A stretch of 64,000 bases of DNA from VFJJ01 sp031362415 (GCA_031362415.1 JANLSK010000312.1:91185-155184), one strand, 5' to 3'. Shown: positions 16,033-24,949, counted from the stretch's first letter. Notes: generated from the letters alone by a model not told the origin. A program made the numbers and translations.

Positions 16033-17846
16033 CGTTGGTACTCCTGGCGGGCCGCTTCGGCGCTCACGCGGCCCGAGCGCACGTCGGCGTCGAGTGCGTC
16101 ACGATCGCGCTCGGCCGGATCACCCAGGCCGCCACCACCGCTGGTGCGCACGACGAAGCGGTCGCCTGAGGCCAGGGGGACGCCCACGGCCTTCACGGGG
16201 AGGGTCTCGACGGTGCCGTCCGCTCGATGCACCTCCCACGCACCGGAGGCCCCGGGCCGTCCACCGTCGCGTCCGGGCGGGGGGACGGCCATCCGATCGC
16301 CGCGCACGGTGACCGTCGCCGGACCGTCGAGCGCGATCACGATCTCGACACCCAGGCCGCCCCGGAAACGACCCGCTCCCCCCGAGTCGACGACGAGGGC
16401 CATCCGCTCGACGACGAACGGGAACTGAGCCTCGAGCGGCTCGACCTGAGACAGGCCGGCGCGGCCGCCGAGCGTGAACGCCCCGGTGGCATCGGGCCCG
16501 TCGATCCCGGAGCGCCCGCCCAGGCCGCCGAAGTCGAACCCCATGTGCATCCAGGGACTGGGCGCGCCATCCACGACGGACATCCCCGGACGATCGGGGC
16601 GGATGCCAGCCAGCGACCACAGGTGGACGATCCCGCTCCCGGCAACGGACCGGCCGGGGAGTGCGCTCGACAGCGCCTCGATGATCGCCTCGATGACGGC
16701 CGTCACGACCACGATGCGGCCACCGCACGCCGCGGGCCGCTCCGGGTTCACCAGGCTGCCCGCCGGCATGACGATCGTCACCGGGGCGAAACAGCCCTCG
16801 TTCATCGGCAGATCGGGATCGACGAAGCACCGGAGGGCGAAGATCACCCCCGAGGCCGTCTGCGAGAACGAGGAGTTGATCGACCCCCGTGCTTGTGGTC
16901 CGGTACCCCCGAGGTCGACAACGACCCCACCGGTCCCGTGGGGCCCGTCGAGCGCAACCCGCACCCGAACGTCATGGGTGCGTCCGGCTTCGACACCGTC
17001 ACCGTCGATCAGGAACCCACCGAGGTACTCGCCGGGCGGCAGGGTCCGTAGACCCTGACGGACCAGGGCTTCGGTGTCGCCGAGCCAGCGGTCGATCTCG
17101 GCCGTCAGCACGGCAACGCCGTACCGGGCCATGAGCTCCTCGACCCGCCGGGTCAGGACGTGGCTCCCGGCCACCAGGGCCCGCACGTCTCCCACGACCT
17201 TGTCGGGCGTGCGGCTGTTGGCCTCGATGATCTTCCAGACGGCCCGCACCTCCCGCCCGGCCTCGAACAGGGCCACGGGCGGCAGCATCAGGCCCTCGGC
17301 GAACGTGTCGGTGGCCGTGGCCGCGACTCCGCCGGCAGCCACCCCGCCCACGTCGGCCACGTGGATCAGCGTGCCCGCGAACCACAGCACCTCCCGAGCG
17401 ACATCGACAGCGACATCGACGCTGGAGGCCCCATCGGGTCCGGGCGCGAACACCGGCCGGAAGATCACGAGGTCGTTGGCGTGGATGCCGCCGCGGAACT
17501 GGTCGTTCATCACGTACACGTCGCCCGGCGCCATGTCTCGCACGGGCACGTCCTCGAGCAACGCCGGCAGGCAGGCCCGCAGCGAGGCCGCATGCATGAT
17601 CGTCGTGCCCTGGGACTGCGCGACGAGACGACCGTCGGCGCCGAGCAGCGCAGCCGCGGCGTCGGCGCCCTCCTGGATGAACGACGAGTACGCCGCCTTC
17701 ACGACGACGATCCCGGCCTCGGCCGCAGCCACCGTGAGCGCCGAACGGATCACCTGGGTGGTCACCGGGTCGGCGCCGGTGGCCGTGCGCCCACGGGCTG
17801 AGTCGCTCACGAGGACACCGTCCGAGCACGGCGGATGGCATCCCAC
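16029..17846 (-). CDS. hyuB: hydantoinase B / oxoprolinase family
   Basis: 605 aa, normal for HyuB, the partner of HyuA in ATP-dependent hydantoinases/oxoprolinases and acetone-carboxylase-like complexes. Typical segments include DVYVMNDQFRGGIHANDLVIFRPVF near residue 110, and GNEGCFAPVTI-type and GGLGVEIVIA segments in the C-terminal half. The ATG at 17846 has GGGAG only 2 nt away; an in-frame GTG at 17810 (VSDSARGR) is an equally plausible start. First gene of a coupled minus-strand operon. Confidence 0.9.
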   Translation of the reverse strand: MGCHPPCSDGVLVSDSARGRTATGADPVTTQVIRSALTVAAAEAGIVVVKAAYSSFIQEGADAAAALLGADGRLVAQSQGTTIMHAASLRACLPALLEDVPVRDMAPGDVYVMNDQFRGGIHANDLVIFRPVFAPGPDGASSVDVAVDVAREVLWFAGTLIHVADVGGVAAGGVAATATDTFAEGLMLPPVALFEAGREVRAVWKIIEANSRTPDKVVGDVRALVAGSHVLTRRVEELMARYGVAVLTAEIDRWLGDTEALVRQGLRTLPPGEYLGGFLIDGDGVEAGRTHDVRVRVALDGPHGTGGVVVDLGGTGPQARGSINSSFSQTASGVIFALRCFVDPDLPMNEGCFAPVTIVMPAGSLVNPERPAACGGRIVVVTAVIEAIIEALSSALPGRSVAGSGIVHLWSLAGIRPDRPGMSVVDGAPSPWMHMGFDFGGLGGRSGIDGPDATGAFTLGGRAGLSQVEPLEAQFPFVVERMALVVDSGGAGRFRGGLGVEIVIALDGPATVTVRGDRMAVPPPGRDGGRPGASGAWEVHRADGTVETLPVKAVGVPLASGDRFVVRTSGGGGLGDPAERDRDALDADVRSGRVSAEAARQEYQR

Positions 17847-17926
17847 TCCCGTTGGGTACCCCGGACGAGCCGGCGGTCCTCCCGTTGCAGCACCCGCGTC
17901 CCCATCACATTCCCATCTCGAGCGTT

Positions 17927-17962
17927 GTCACGAACGCGGTCACGAGCGCTGTCACGAACCGA
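17927..17962. repeat. three 12-bp direct repeats (GTCACGARCGCG-like)
   Basis: Copies begin at 17927 (GTCACGAACGCG), 17939 (GTCACGAGCGCT) and 17951 (GTCACGAACCGA), exactly 12 bp apart. They lie in the divergent region between hyuB and the small hypothetical gene and could be regulator half-sites on one or the next helical face. No function is shown. Confidence 0.6.
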
Positions 17963-18121
17963 TCACCGACGGCGGACGCTATCGGGAGCCCCGCGGCCGT
18001 GCCCGGGGGGACATCCCCCTCGAGCCCGGGAACGGTTGCGGCGCATCCCCGATGCCGCCAACTCGCTGGCGTCGTACAACGACCACGTCATAGAAACCCG
18101 CAGCCCGAGGAGGTGCTGACG

Positions 18122-18466
18122 ATGTTCTCGAACACCCGCCACCACGAAGCGTCAACCGAAGTGTTCCCCACCCTCGTCGACCGCCTCTGGGCAGCCACGT
18201 CGACCGATGGGCTCGTGTCCCGAGACCGTTGCGTCGACGATTTCCTCGACCTGTACGGCGCCACCGCCACCCTGGCCGTCCGCCGTGAGATCGAGCTCTT
18301 CATCGGTCGGATCTCGGCCCGCTCGCTGATCTCCACCCTCGAGATCCGTGACGTCCTCGCCGAGATCTGCGCCGCCGCCGGGGTCGAGAGTGCTTTCGAG
18401 CACCTCGTCCTGTTCACCACCGATCCGTCCGCCCGGGCCGACCACGCCGGCCGCCAGGCGGCGTGA
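18122..18466 (+). CDS. small hypothetical protein
   Basis: 114 aa from the ATG at 18122, preceded by GAGGAGG at good spacing, which decides the start. The sequence is soluble and predicted helical, with even charge (FPTLVDRLWAATSTDG, REIELFIGRISARSLISTLEIRDVLAEI). No recognised motif. The stop is immediately followed by the start of the lipoprotein gene (1 nt between), so the two are probably co-transcribed. Confidence 0.7.
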   Translation: MFSNTRHHEASTEVFPTLVDRLWAATSTDGLVSRDRCVDDFLDLYGATATLAVRREIELFIGRISARSLISTLEIRDVLAEICAAAGVESAFEHLVLFTTDPSARADHAGRQAA

Positions 18467-18467
18467 C

Positions 18468-19322
18468 GTGGATCACGTCCCCGGCAGTCACCAGCGCCAG
18501 GCCCGAACCTCTGCCCTCACGGTCGTGGGCCTGGCGCTGGCGGTCGGCCTGATCTCAGCGTGCAGCCCCGACGTCACCGTGGTGATCGCTCCCACCACGA
18601 CCGTCACCACGAGCTCCTCCACGGACGCCTCCGAGACCCCGCTCCCGCCGAGCTCCTCCGGGCCCGAGACGGTCGACAGCAGCGGAGCGCCCCTCGAATC
18701 GACCACACCCCCGTCGACACCGGCGGCCGCCACCACGACGGGCGTCCTCGAACCTGGGGCGACCGCCGCCCCGACCGCCGCACCGGGCCCGCCGACCACC
18801 ATCGTCGGCTCCGGTGTCCTCGTCGATCGGCCCTTCCCGCTCGACGGGTTCCAGGCCATCTCGGCGGCGAACGGCTTTCGCGTCGTCGTCACCGTCGCCG
18901 ACACGTTCTCGGTGATCGTGACCGCCGACGACAATGCGCTCGATCGGCTCGACATCCGGGTCGATGGCGGAACGCTCGTTCTCGGTGTGCTTCCCCAGAC
19001 CTCGCTCGAGGACGTCTCACTCGCGGCAACGGTCACCGTCCCGGCGCTCGACGGGCTCAGCGCCTCGGGTGGATCGATCGTGACCGCCGCTGGCGGCTGC
19101 GCCAACCTCGAGATCTCGCTTGCGGGTGGTTCCGAGCTCGACGCCGTCGCACTCGCCTGCCGGGCCGTCGATGCCGACCTGGCCGGAGGCAGCCGGGCCG
19201 ACGTGACTGCGTCCGACGCCGTGAGCGCCGATCTCTCCGGCGGCTCCGAGCTCACGTACGGCGGCGGCGCTTCGGCCCTGTCGCTGAGCACCTCGGGCGG
19301 TAGCTCGGCCCGCTCACGATGA
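18468..19322 (+). CDS. secreted DUF2807 (GIN-domain-like) lipoprotein
   Basis: 284 aa from GTG 18468. A signal peptide (LTVVGLALAVGLISAC) ends in a lipobox with Cys, so it is likely membrane-anchored outside the cell. A Thr/Ser/Pro-rich stalk covers about residues 30-115. The C-terminal domain has the repeated Gly-Ser turns of beta-helix DUF2807 proteins: ASGGSIVT, LAGGSELD, LAGGSRAD, LSGGSELT, TSGGSS. Function of this family is unknown. The start choice rests on the signal peptide and the 1-nt spacing to the upstream stop. Confidence 0.75.
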   Translation: MDHVPGSHQRQARTSALTVVGLALAVGLISACSPDVTVVIAPTTTVTTSSSTDASETPLPPSSSGPETVDSSGAPLESTTPPSTPAAATTTGVLEPGATAAPTAAPGPPTTIVGSGVLVDRPFPLDGFQAISAANGFRVVVTVADTFSVIVTADDNALDRLDIRVDGGTLVLGVLPQTSLEDVSLAATVTVPALDGLSASGGSIVTAAGGCANLEISLAGGSELDAVALACRAVDADLAGGSRADVTASDAVSADLSGGSELTYGGGASALSLSTSGGSSARSR

Positions 19323-19385
19323 GACGGGGACGCTCCGGTGACCTGAGCGACGAACCGACCCACCCTCGAGAACACTCAAGCGGAC

Positions 19386-20207
19386 TCACCCCGGTGACGT
19401 CAGCTCCTCGAGGCGACTCAGCCAGGGATGCGATGGCGTCGAGTGCGCAATGGCCGCCGTCAGCCATTCACGGCTCTCCGTGTCGAGGAGAGGCGCGGCG
19501 GCTTCGAAGTCGGGGATGTCCTTGTCCCGGAGATAGCGACTTTTGTACAAGAGCGCGATCTCGGGCGGGCTGTAGGGAATCCCGGCGAGATCGTCAGACA
19601 TCCAGGGCATCCTGACGGAACGGTCGTAGCGGTACACCCACTCGTCACCTTCGAGCTTCGTCGCCAGCCACTCCACGGCCCAGGGCTCACCCGGACCGCG
19701 CCGGCTGACGAAACGGCGGACGTCAGGCGGAGGTTTGCGATAGCGCCACCGGATCCACGCGCCGTTGTCGACGTAGAAGTGCTCCCACGTCGGCATGGCG
19801 TTCAAGATCAGCTGCGCGTCGTCGGACGCGATCTCGATGTCGAGATCGTGAGGCGCGCGCACGTACCCGATCTGAGCGTTGACGCAGAACATCCCGCTGA
19901 CGCGCCACCGGATCCCCGAGCCCTCGAGATGCCGCTTCAGCTCGTTGAGGGGGAGCGGCGCGTGATTCTCCCGGTCGACGAAACGACGCCGACGGAGCGC
20001 GGCGCGACGTACCCGTCGGACGTTGTAGAGGAACGCCGACCGCTCGATGGGTCCGGGCCCCGCCATCGGGTGGGTCGGCGGAACGGCGAGGTCGGAGGCT
20101 CGTTGGAGGAGCTGCTGGAGGTTGCGCACACCGGGGCATCGGCCCTCGGGCTCGGTCACCTGAGGCTCGTCGTGGCAGCTTTTTGCCCGTTCCATGGCAT
20201 CCGTCAC
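19386..20207 (-). CDS. nucleotidyltransferase-fold protein (AadB-like)
   Basis: 273 aa. The segment APHDLDIEIASDD carries the DxD metal site of minimal nucleotidyltransferases, preceded by a long VSGMFCVNAQIG strand region. The C-terminal IPYSPPEIALLYKSRYLRDKDIPDFEAA matches the aminoglycoside-2''-adenylyltransferase-like group (PELxLLYKS, then K-D-x-D-F). It could transfer a nucleotide to a small molecule, but resistance should not be assumed. GTG at 20207 or ATG at 20195 are alternative starts. Confidence 0.7.
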   Translation of the reverse strand: MTDAMERAKSCHDEPQVTEPEGRCPGVRNLQQLLQRASDLAVPPTHPMAGPGPIERSAFLYNVRRVRRAALRRRRFVDRENHAPLPLNELKRHLEGSGIRWRVSGMFCVNAQIGYVRAPHDLDIEIASDDAQLILNAMPTWEHFYVDNGAWIRWRYRKPPPDVRRFVSRRGPGEPWAVEWLATKLEGDEWVYRYDRSVRMPWMSDDLAGIPYSPPEIALLYKSRYLRDKDIPDFEAAAPLLDTESREWLTAAIAHSTPSHPWLSRLEELTSPG

Positions 20208-20243
20208 GGTCCGTCCGCATTGGGACGGCGACCGTCGCCGATG

Positions 20244-21020
20244 TCACTGGATCGTGTAGCCGCCGTCGATGGGAACGGCTGCTCCCGACATGAACGATGC
20301 GGCGGGGGACGCCAGCCAGATCACCAGCTCGGCGATCTCGTCGGGCTCGGCGATGCGTCCGATCGGGTGCAAGGCGACCACTTGGGCCTCGTTCTCGGCG
20401 AGGTGGTCGGGCCCGGCCGAGCCCAGCCAGTCGTTGACCATCTTGGTACGGGCCGTGCCCGGACAGATGGCGTTGATACGTATTCCCTGCGCCCCGTATT
20501 CGAGCGCGGCGGTGCGCGTGAGACCGATGACGCCGTGCTTGGCGGCCACGTAGGCGCACATACCCGGGAAGCCGATGAGCCCTGCGCCCGACGACGTGTT
20601 CACGATCGCTCCACCGTCGCCATGGGCCAAGATCGCAGGGATCTGATACTTCATCCCGTAGAAGACCCCGCTCAGCATGACGCCGATCCCCCGCTCCCAG
20701 TCGTCGATCGGATAGTCGGGGATGGGCTGGCCGGCGCCCACGATGCCGGCGTTGTTGTGGGCGATGTCGAGGCGGCCAAACTCCTCCACCGTGCGCCGGA
20801 CGAGCTCGTCGACGGCCTCCGGTCGCGAGACGTCGGTGTGGACGAACATCGCCGTGCCGCCCTCGGCGGTGATCGCCTCCACCGAAGCGGCCCCACCGGC
20901 GTCATCGACGTCGGCGCACACCACTCGGGCTCCGTGGCGCGCGAGCATCGCGGCCGACGCCCGTCCGATCCCGTTGGCCGCACCGGTCACCATCGCCACC
21001 CGCCCGTCGAACAGCGCCAT
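20244..21020 (-). CDS. short-chain dehydrogenase/reductase
   Basis: 258 aa classical SDR. The cofactor motif TGAANGIG, the NNAG motif (HNNAGIVG), the catalytic Ser in IVNTSSGAG and the YxxxK in YVAAKHG are all present. The ADVDDAG motif after beta-2 suggests NAD preference. The ATG at 21020 gives the canonical MALFDGRVAMVTGA opening. Substrate unknown. Confidence 0.92.
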   Translation of the reverse strand: MALFDGRVAMVTGAANGIGRASAAMLARHGARVVCADVDDAGGAASVEAITAEGGTAMFVHTDVSRPEAVDELVRRTVEEFGRLDIAHNNAGIVGAGQPIPDYPIDDWERGIGVMLSGVFYGMKYQIPAILAHGDGGAIVNTSSGAGLIGFPGMCAYVAAKHGVIGLTRTAALEYGAQGIRINAICPGTARTKMVNDWLGSAGPDHLAENEAQVVALHPIGRIAEPDEIAELVIWLASPAASFMSGAAVPIDGGYTIQ

Positions 21021-21111
21021 GCGAGCTCCATCTTCCCACCGCGTCGTTCGCGGCCCTGTGGCTCGGAGCCTACGGAACGGGCCCACGAATGTGGAGCCAT
21101 GGTGGCGCGAC

Positions 21112-21135
21112 CGTGACGCCGTGACGCCGTGACGG
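21112..21135. repeat. octanucleotide tandem repeat (CGTGACGC, 3 units)
   Basis: Two CGTGACGC units and one CGTGACGG lie in the divergent region between the SDR and the amidohydrolase, about 50 nt before the amidohydrolase ATG. Confidence 0.8.
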
Positions 21136-21144
21136 CTGCCGATC

Positions 21145-21150
21145 TAGGCT
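21145..21150 (+). promoter_or_regulatory. -10-like TAGGCT upstream of the amidohydrolase
   Basis: TAGGCT fits the TAnnnT -10 pattern. The ATG at 21185 is 34 nt downstream and has a GAGCGGGGTG ribosome-binding site, so this would be a leadered transcript. Confidence 0.35.
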
Positions 21151-21184
21151 CGCCTGACCACCCGTCCACACCGAGCGGGGTGAC

Positions 21185-22603
21185 ATGACGTTCGGCTCAA
21201 CCACCGCACCCGTTCCCCCACTGCTGCGGCGGGTATCGAACGACGAAGTCGGGCCGCTGCCCCATGGACCCGCCGACCTCGTCGCCTTGGCCCGCCTGGC
21301 CCACGAGCTCCCCGACCGGGCTCGGCGGGTTGGACAGGGTATCCAGGCCTACACCGAGCAGCGACGAGCGACGGCCGCGACGCTCCGAGCGATCGACGCG
21401 ACCCACGGGGGCGGCTTCTACCCCTTGAGCGAGGACACGACGCTCGATGCCGACGCCGCCGACGCCGCGTTCGCCGGGCGGACCCCGGTGATCGACGTTC
21501 AGACCCATCTCGTCGACCCTCAGCGCTTCACGGGCGCCCGTCAGGAGGCGCTGGCGGGCTTCTTGCGCATGGTCGATCCCGAGCGCTGGCCGGGATCCAT
21601 CGACGGTCACGAGATCGACGCCGCCGCCTGGGCTGCGCTCGTGTTCGGCTCGAGCGAGACGGCGATCGCGCTGCTCACGTCGACCCCCGGACCCCATGAC
21701 GACAACGTGCTCACGAACCGCCAGATCGCCGCCGCACGCGACCTCGTCGAACGCTACGCAGGCAGCGGACGGGTCCTCACCCACACGATCGTGCACCCCA
21801 ACCTGGGCCGCCACGAGATCGACGCCATCGACGACCTGCGCCAGGCGCTGCGACCCTCGGCGTGGAAGGTGTACACGCTGTTCGGCCCTCCGACGTCGAG
21901 CTCGCCCGACGGGGGCTGGTTCCTCGACGACGACATCGGGATGGCGTTCCTCGACCGAGTGAACCAGGTCGGCCCGAGGATCGTCTGTGCGCACAAGGGT
22001 CTGGGCGGGCCCATCCCTTCGGCGTCGGTACGGGCGGCCTCCCCCCGAGACATCGGCCCGGCCGCCGCCGCCTTCCCAGGGATCGACTTCGTCGTCTACC
22101 ACTCGGGCTACGAGCGCGACCCCGACGGCACCGAAGGCGCCTACGACCCGCATGCTCCCGCCGACGGGCTCACGGGCGTCGACCGATTGGTGCGCTCGGT
22201 GGCGAACGCCGGTCTGGGTCCCGGAGCCAACGTGTACGCCGAGCTCGGCAGCACGTGGTTTCTGATGCTGCGCCGACCCCGGGAGGCGGCGCACGTTCTC
22301 GGCAAGCTGCTCGTGGCTCTTGGACCCGAGCGCATCCTCTGGGGCACCGACAGCATCTGGTACGGCTCACCCCAACCGTTGATCGACGCCTTTCGCGCCT
22401 TCGAGATCCCCGAGGCCATGCAGGAGCGGTACGGCTACCCCGCGCTCACGACGGCTGTCAAGGAACGGATCCTCGGCGGCACCGCCCAGGCCCTGTACGC
22501 GATCTCCGACGAGCACCTCACCCGGGCCGTCGACGATCGGGATCGCACCTGGACGCTCGACGCGGCCTCGGCGCTACGCGACGCCGTCACCACCGCCAGC
22601 TGA
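21185..22603 (+). CDS. amidohydrolase family protein
   Basis: 472 aa. Metal-ligand segments of the amidohydrolase_2 (ACMSD/LigW-like) superfamily are visible: DVQTHLVDP early, HTIVHPN, VCAHKGLGG, YHSGYE, and the late ILWGTDSIWYGSPQ carrying the conserved Asp. This family catalyses hydrolysis or non-oxidative decarboxylation of carboxylic acids. A GC-rich hairpin follows the stop codon. The substrate is not identifiable. Confidence 0.82.
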   Translation: MTFGSTTAPVPPLLRRVSNDEVGPLPHGPADLVALARLAHELPDRARRVGQGIQAYTEQRRATAATLRAIDATHGGGFYPLSEDTTLDADAADAAFAGRTPVIDVQTHLVDPQRFTGARQEALAGFLRMVDPERWPGSIDGHEIDAAAWAALVFGSSETAIALLTSTPGPHDDNVLTNRQIAAARDLVERYAGSGRVLTHTIVHPNLGRHEIDAIDDLRQALRPSAWKVYTLFGPPTSSSPDGGWFLDDDIGMAFLDRVNQVGPRIVCAHKGLGGPIPSASVRAASPRDIGPAAAAFPGIDFVVYHSGYERDPDGTEGAYDPHAPADGLTGVDRLVRSVANAGLGPGANVYAELGSTWFLMLRRPREAAHVLGKLLVALGPERILWGTDSIWYGSPQPLIDAFRAFEIPEAMQERYGYPALTTAVKERILGGTAQALYAISDEHLTRAVDDRDRTWTLDAASALRDAVTTAS

Positions 22604-22651
22604 GCGGGGAGTTGGCCCGGCCCGACGACCGGCTCGGGGACTCGTACCACC

Positions 22652-22685
22652 ACCTCCGGGTCCCCCAGTCGGGGGACCTGGAGGT
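22652..22685 (+). terminator. GC-rich hairpin after the amidohydrolase
   Basis: Arms ACCTCCGGGTCCCCC and GGGGGACCTGGAGGT pair over 15 bp with one G-T wobble around an AGTC loop. It sits 49 nt after the stop, with no U-tract, and resembles actinobacterial terminators. Confidence 0.6.
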
Positions 22686-22722
22686 CGGCCGCGGGTCTGA
22701 CGACGAACGGGAGCAGTGTCGG

Positions 22723-22728
22723 TACCGT
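22723..22728 (+). promoter_or_regulatory. -10 element TACCGT for the hydroxylase-kinase gene
   Basis: TACCGT is followed by 7 nt and then the ATG at 22736, the classic spacing for a leaderless transcript. It lies just after the terminator-like hairpin. No clear -35 box. Confidence 0.5.
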
Positions 22729-22735
22729 CGTCGGC

Positions 22736-24949
22736 ATGACCGTCACCGAACCCGTTCCCATGATCGCCGCGAGCCCGGCCCGGCGTTCACTCCGGATCCG
22801 GCGATGGATCAACGCGAGCATCGTCGGGGCCCTGGCCGTGGGGACCGTGAGCATCGACCGGTCGGGGCTGACGCTCGTCCCGGTGCTGTTCCTTCTCGTC
22901 GTCCCCTTCGAGAAGCTCGTCCCCCGGCACCGGCAACGACTTCGCCGGCCCGGTCTCGGCACCGACATCGTGTATGCGTTGACCCAGCCACTGCTCGGGG
23001 TGATCTCGATCACTGCCGTGTTCGCTGTGGGACTGCTGAGCCTGGCCTGGGTCCCCGGGCTGCTCGTGCGCCCGTTGGTGATGCTGCTGCCTGCGCCGGT
23101 TCGGACCGTGGTCGGCCTGGCCCTGTTCGATCTGATCATCTACTGGGCGCACCGCCTGAGCCACGACGTCGCGTTTCTGTGGCGCTTCCACCGCGTCCAC
23201 CACTCAAGCGAGCGCATGGACTGGCTCAGCGGCATTCGCTCGCATCCCTTCGACGGGGCACTCCTCGCCCCGCCCGTCGCATTCCTCATCGGGGCGGGAT
23301 TCAGCCCCGAGTTCACCGGGGTGCTGGCGATCGTGCAGATCGTGACCGGTCTCTTCCTCCATGCCAACGTGCGCTGGCGCTGGCGCTGGCTTCATCGGAT
23401 CGTCATCACGCCTGAGTTTCACCACTGGCACCACGCCGACGAACCACCGGCGCACAGCACCAACCACGCGGTCTTCCTGCCCGTGTGGGACATCATCTTC
23501 GGGACCTACTACATGCCTCCCGACCGGCGTCCGTTGCGCTACGGACTGACGGATCCGCTTCGACCGGTTCCGTCGAGCTTCCTCGCCCAGCTGCGCGACC
23601 CCTTCCTCGGGTTGCGGGTCCCGTCGCTGCGTCACCCGGTGCGAGAGCTCAGCACAACGGCGACGACACTCCGCCGCGGTCTCGGGCAGGTCGCGGCGGT
23701 CAGACACCGCCGGAGATCACCCCTACGATTCGAGACCATGACCGGCTCCCGACGACACCGCTGGTGGCCGCCCGGACCCAGGTGGGTCGATCCCGCGGTG
23801 GTCGGCGCCCTCGTTGCTTTCGACCTGGTGGCCGCGGGCTACGTGCGCACGGGCGGCGAAGCGCAGTCGGCGTCGCTCTCGGTCGGCGTCGCCTTCCTGA
23901 TCGTGCTGGGCGACTGCGCACTCTGGTTCCGCCGTTCCCGGCCGCTGCTCACCGTGGCCCTGATGCTCGCGGCGACGATCGTCGCCAGTGCGGCCGCCGA
24001 TCCCGGTCTCTTCACCCAGCACATCGGCCTGCACGTGGCGCTGGTTTCTTTCGCTGTCGGTTCGTGGAGCCGGCACCGGCGATGGGCGACGGTGCTGCCG
24101 ATCGCCGGTTGGGTCGTGGTTCTCATCACGGCGGTCGATGACGAAACCGACATCGTCCAGGTCGCCACCATCGGCTTGGTCCTGATCGCCCTCCCCTGGA
24201 TGGCCGGCCTCGCGGCCCGGTCACGGAGGTTGTATCTCGAACAGGTCGAGCAGAGGCTCGAGTCCGTCGAACGCGAGCGCGACGAGCAGGCCCGGCGCGC
24301 CGTTCTCGACGAGCGCAACCACATCGCCCGCGAGCTGCACGACGTGGTCGCCCACCACGTGAGCCTCATCGGGGTTCAAGCCGGCGCGGCCCGCATGGCG
24401 CTCGACAGCCAACTCGAAGCGGTGCCCGGCGTCGTGCGCGACGCGCTGCGCGCCATCGAAGCCTCGAGTCGCGACGCCGTGGGCGAGATGCGCCAGCTCC
24501 TCGGAACACTTCGCGACGAGACTCCGCTGCCCGACGGAGCGATGGGATCGCTGGAACCCCAGCCCGGGCTGAGTCTGCTCCCCACCCTCCTCGCGGGGTT
24601 CAGACAGACTGGCCTGGCGATCAGTCTCGACCTGAGGGGCGATCCGATCGAGGAGCTGCCGCCGCTCCTCTCGGCCTGCTGCTACCGCCTGCTCGAGGAG
24701 AGCCTCACCAACGTCGTCCGTCACTCCGGCGCATCGTGGGTGTGGGTGGTGTTCGAGGCGAACGCCACGTCGGTTCGCATCGCCGTCCACGACCCCGGCC
24801 CGACCCGTGTCGATCGCCCCGGGAGCCGACGGGGGCTTGTCGGCATGGCCGAGAGGATCGCGCTGCTCGACGGACATCTGAGCCATGGGCCCACTGGCGA
24901 CGGCGGCTTCACCGTGATGGCCGAGCTTCCGAGGCTCGACACACCGTGA
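22736..24949 (+). CDS. membrane fatty-acid hydroxylase/sterol desaturase fused to a NarL-type histidine kinase
   Basis: 737 aa in one uninterrupted frame. Residues 1-320 form an integral-membrane di-iron hydroxylase with all histidine clusters: H139/H143 (HRLSH), H152/H155/H156 (HRVHH) and H229/H230/H232/H233 (HHWHH). Residues 335-737 are a complete HisKA_3 kinase: five or so TM helices (355-495), a coiled stretch, phospho-acceptor H535 in ARELHDVVAHH, and an HATPase_c domain with SLTNVVRHS and GLVGMAERI. The junction (R323-E333) uses rare codons AGA, AGA, TCA and CTA and contains a TACGAT promoter-like box before M335, so a recent stop loss or an independent kinase start is possible. The response regulator overlaps its stop by 4 nt. 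Confidence 0.85.
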   Translation: MTVTEPVPMIAASPARRSLRIRRWINASIVGALAVGTVSIDRSGLTLVPVLFLLVVPFEKLVPRHRQRLRRPGLGTDIVYALTQPLLGVISITAVFAVGLLSLAWVPGLLVRPLVMLLPAPVRTVVGLALFDLIIYWAHRLSHDVAFLWRFHRVHHSSERMDWLSGIRSHPFDGALLAPPVAFLIGAGFSPEFTGVLAIVQIVTGLFLHANVRWRWRWLHRIVITPEFHHWHHADEPPAHSTNHAVFLPVWDIIFGTYYMPPDRRPLRYGLTDPLRPVPSSFLAQLRDPFLGLRVPSLRHPVRELSTTATTLRRGLGQVAAVRHRRRSPLRFETMTGSRRHRWWPPGPRWVDPAVVGALVAFDLVAAGYVRTGGEAQSASLSVGVAFLIVLGDCALWFRRSRPLLTVALMLAATIVASAAADPGLFTQHIGLHVALVSFAVGSWSRHRRWATVLPIAGWVVVLITAVDDETDIVQVATIGLVLIALPWMAGLAARSRRLYLEQVEQRLESVERERDEQARRAVLDERNHIARELHDVVAHHVSLIGVQAGAARMALDSQLEAVPGVVRDALRAIEASSRDAVGEMRQLLGTLRDETPLPDGAMGSLEPQPGLSLLPTLLAGFRQTGLAISLDLRGDPIEELPPLLSACCYRLLEESLTNVVRHSGASWVWVVFEANATSVRIAVHDPGPTRVDRPGSRRGLVGMAERIALLDGHLSHGPTGDGGFTVMAELPRLDTP
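23724..23729 (+). promoter_or_regulatory. internal -10-like TACGAT before the kinase portion
   Basis: TACGAT lies 8 nt before the in-frame ATG at 23738, which opens the kinase half (MTGSRRHRWW). A weak TCAGAC at 23700-23705 could be a -35 at 18-nt spacing. This could produce a free 403-aa kinase from inside the fusion. Confidence 0.4.

Noticed and set aside
13861..16428. A long plus-strand open frame (855 codons) opposite hyuA
   Set aside because: Antisense to a complete HyuA with all motifs; no fold or motif of its own.
19386..20207. Aminoglycoside resistance gene
   Set aside because: The fold fits AadB-like nucleotidyltransferases, but similarity at this level does not support a resistance phenotype.
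19428..21116. Plus-strand open frame of 562 codons
   Set aside because: Shadow of the nucleotidyltransferase and SDR on the other strand, with coding motifs only on the minus strand.
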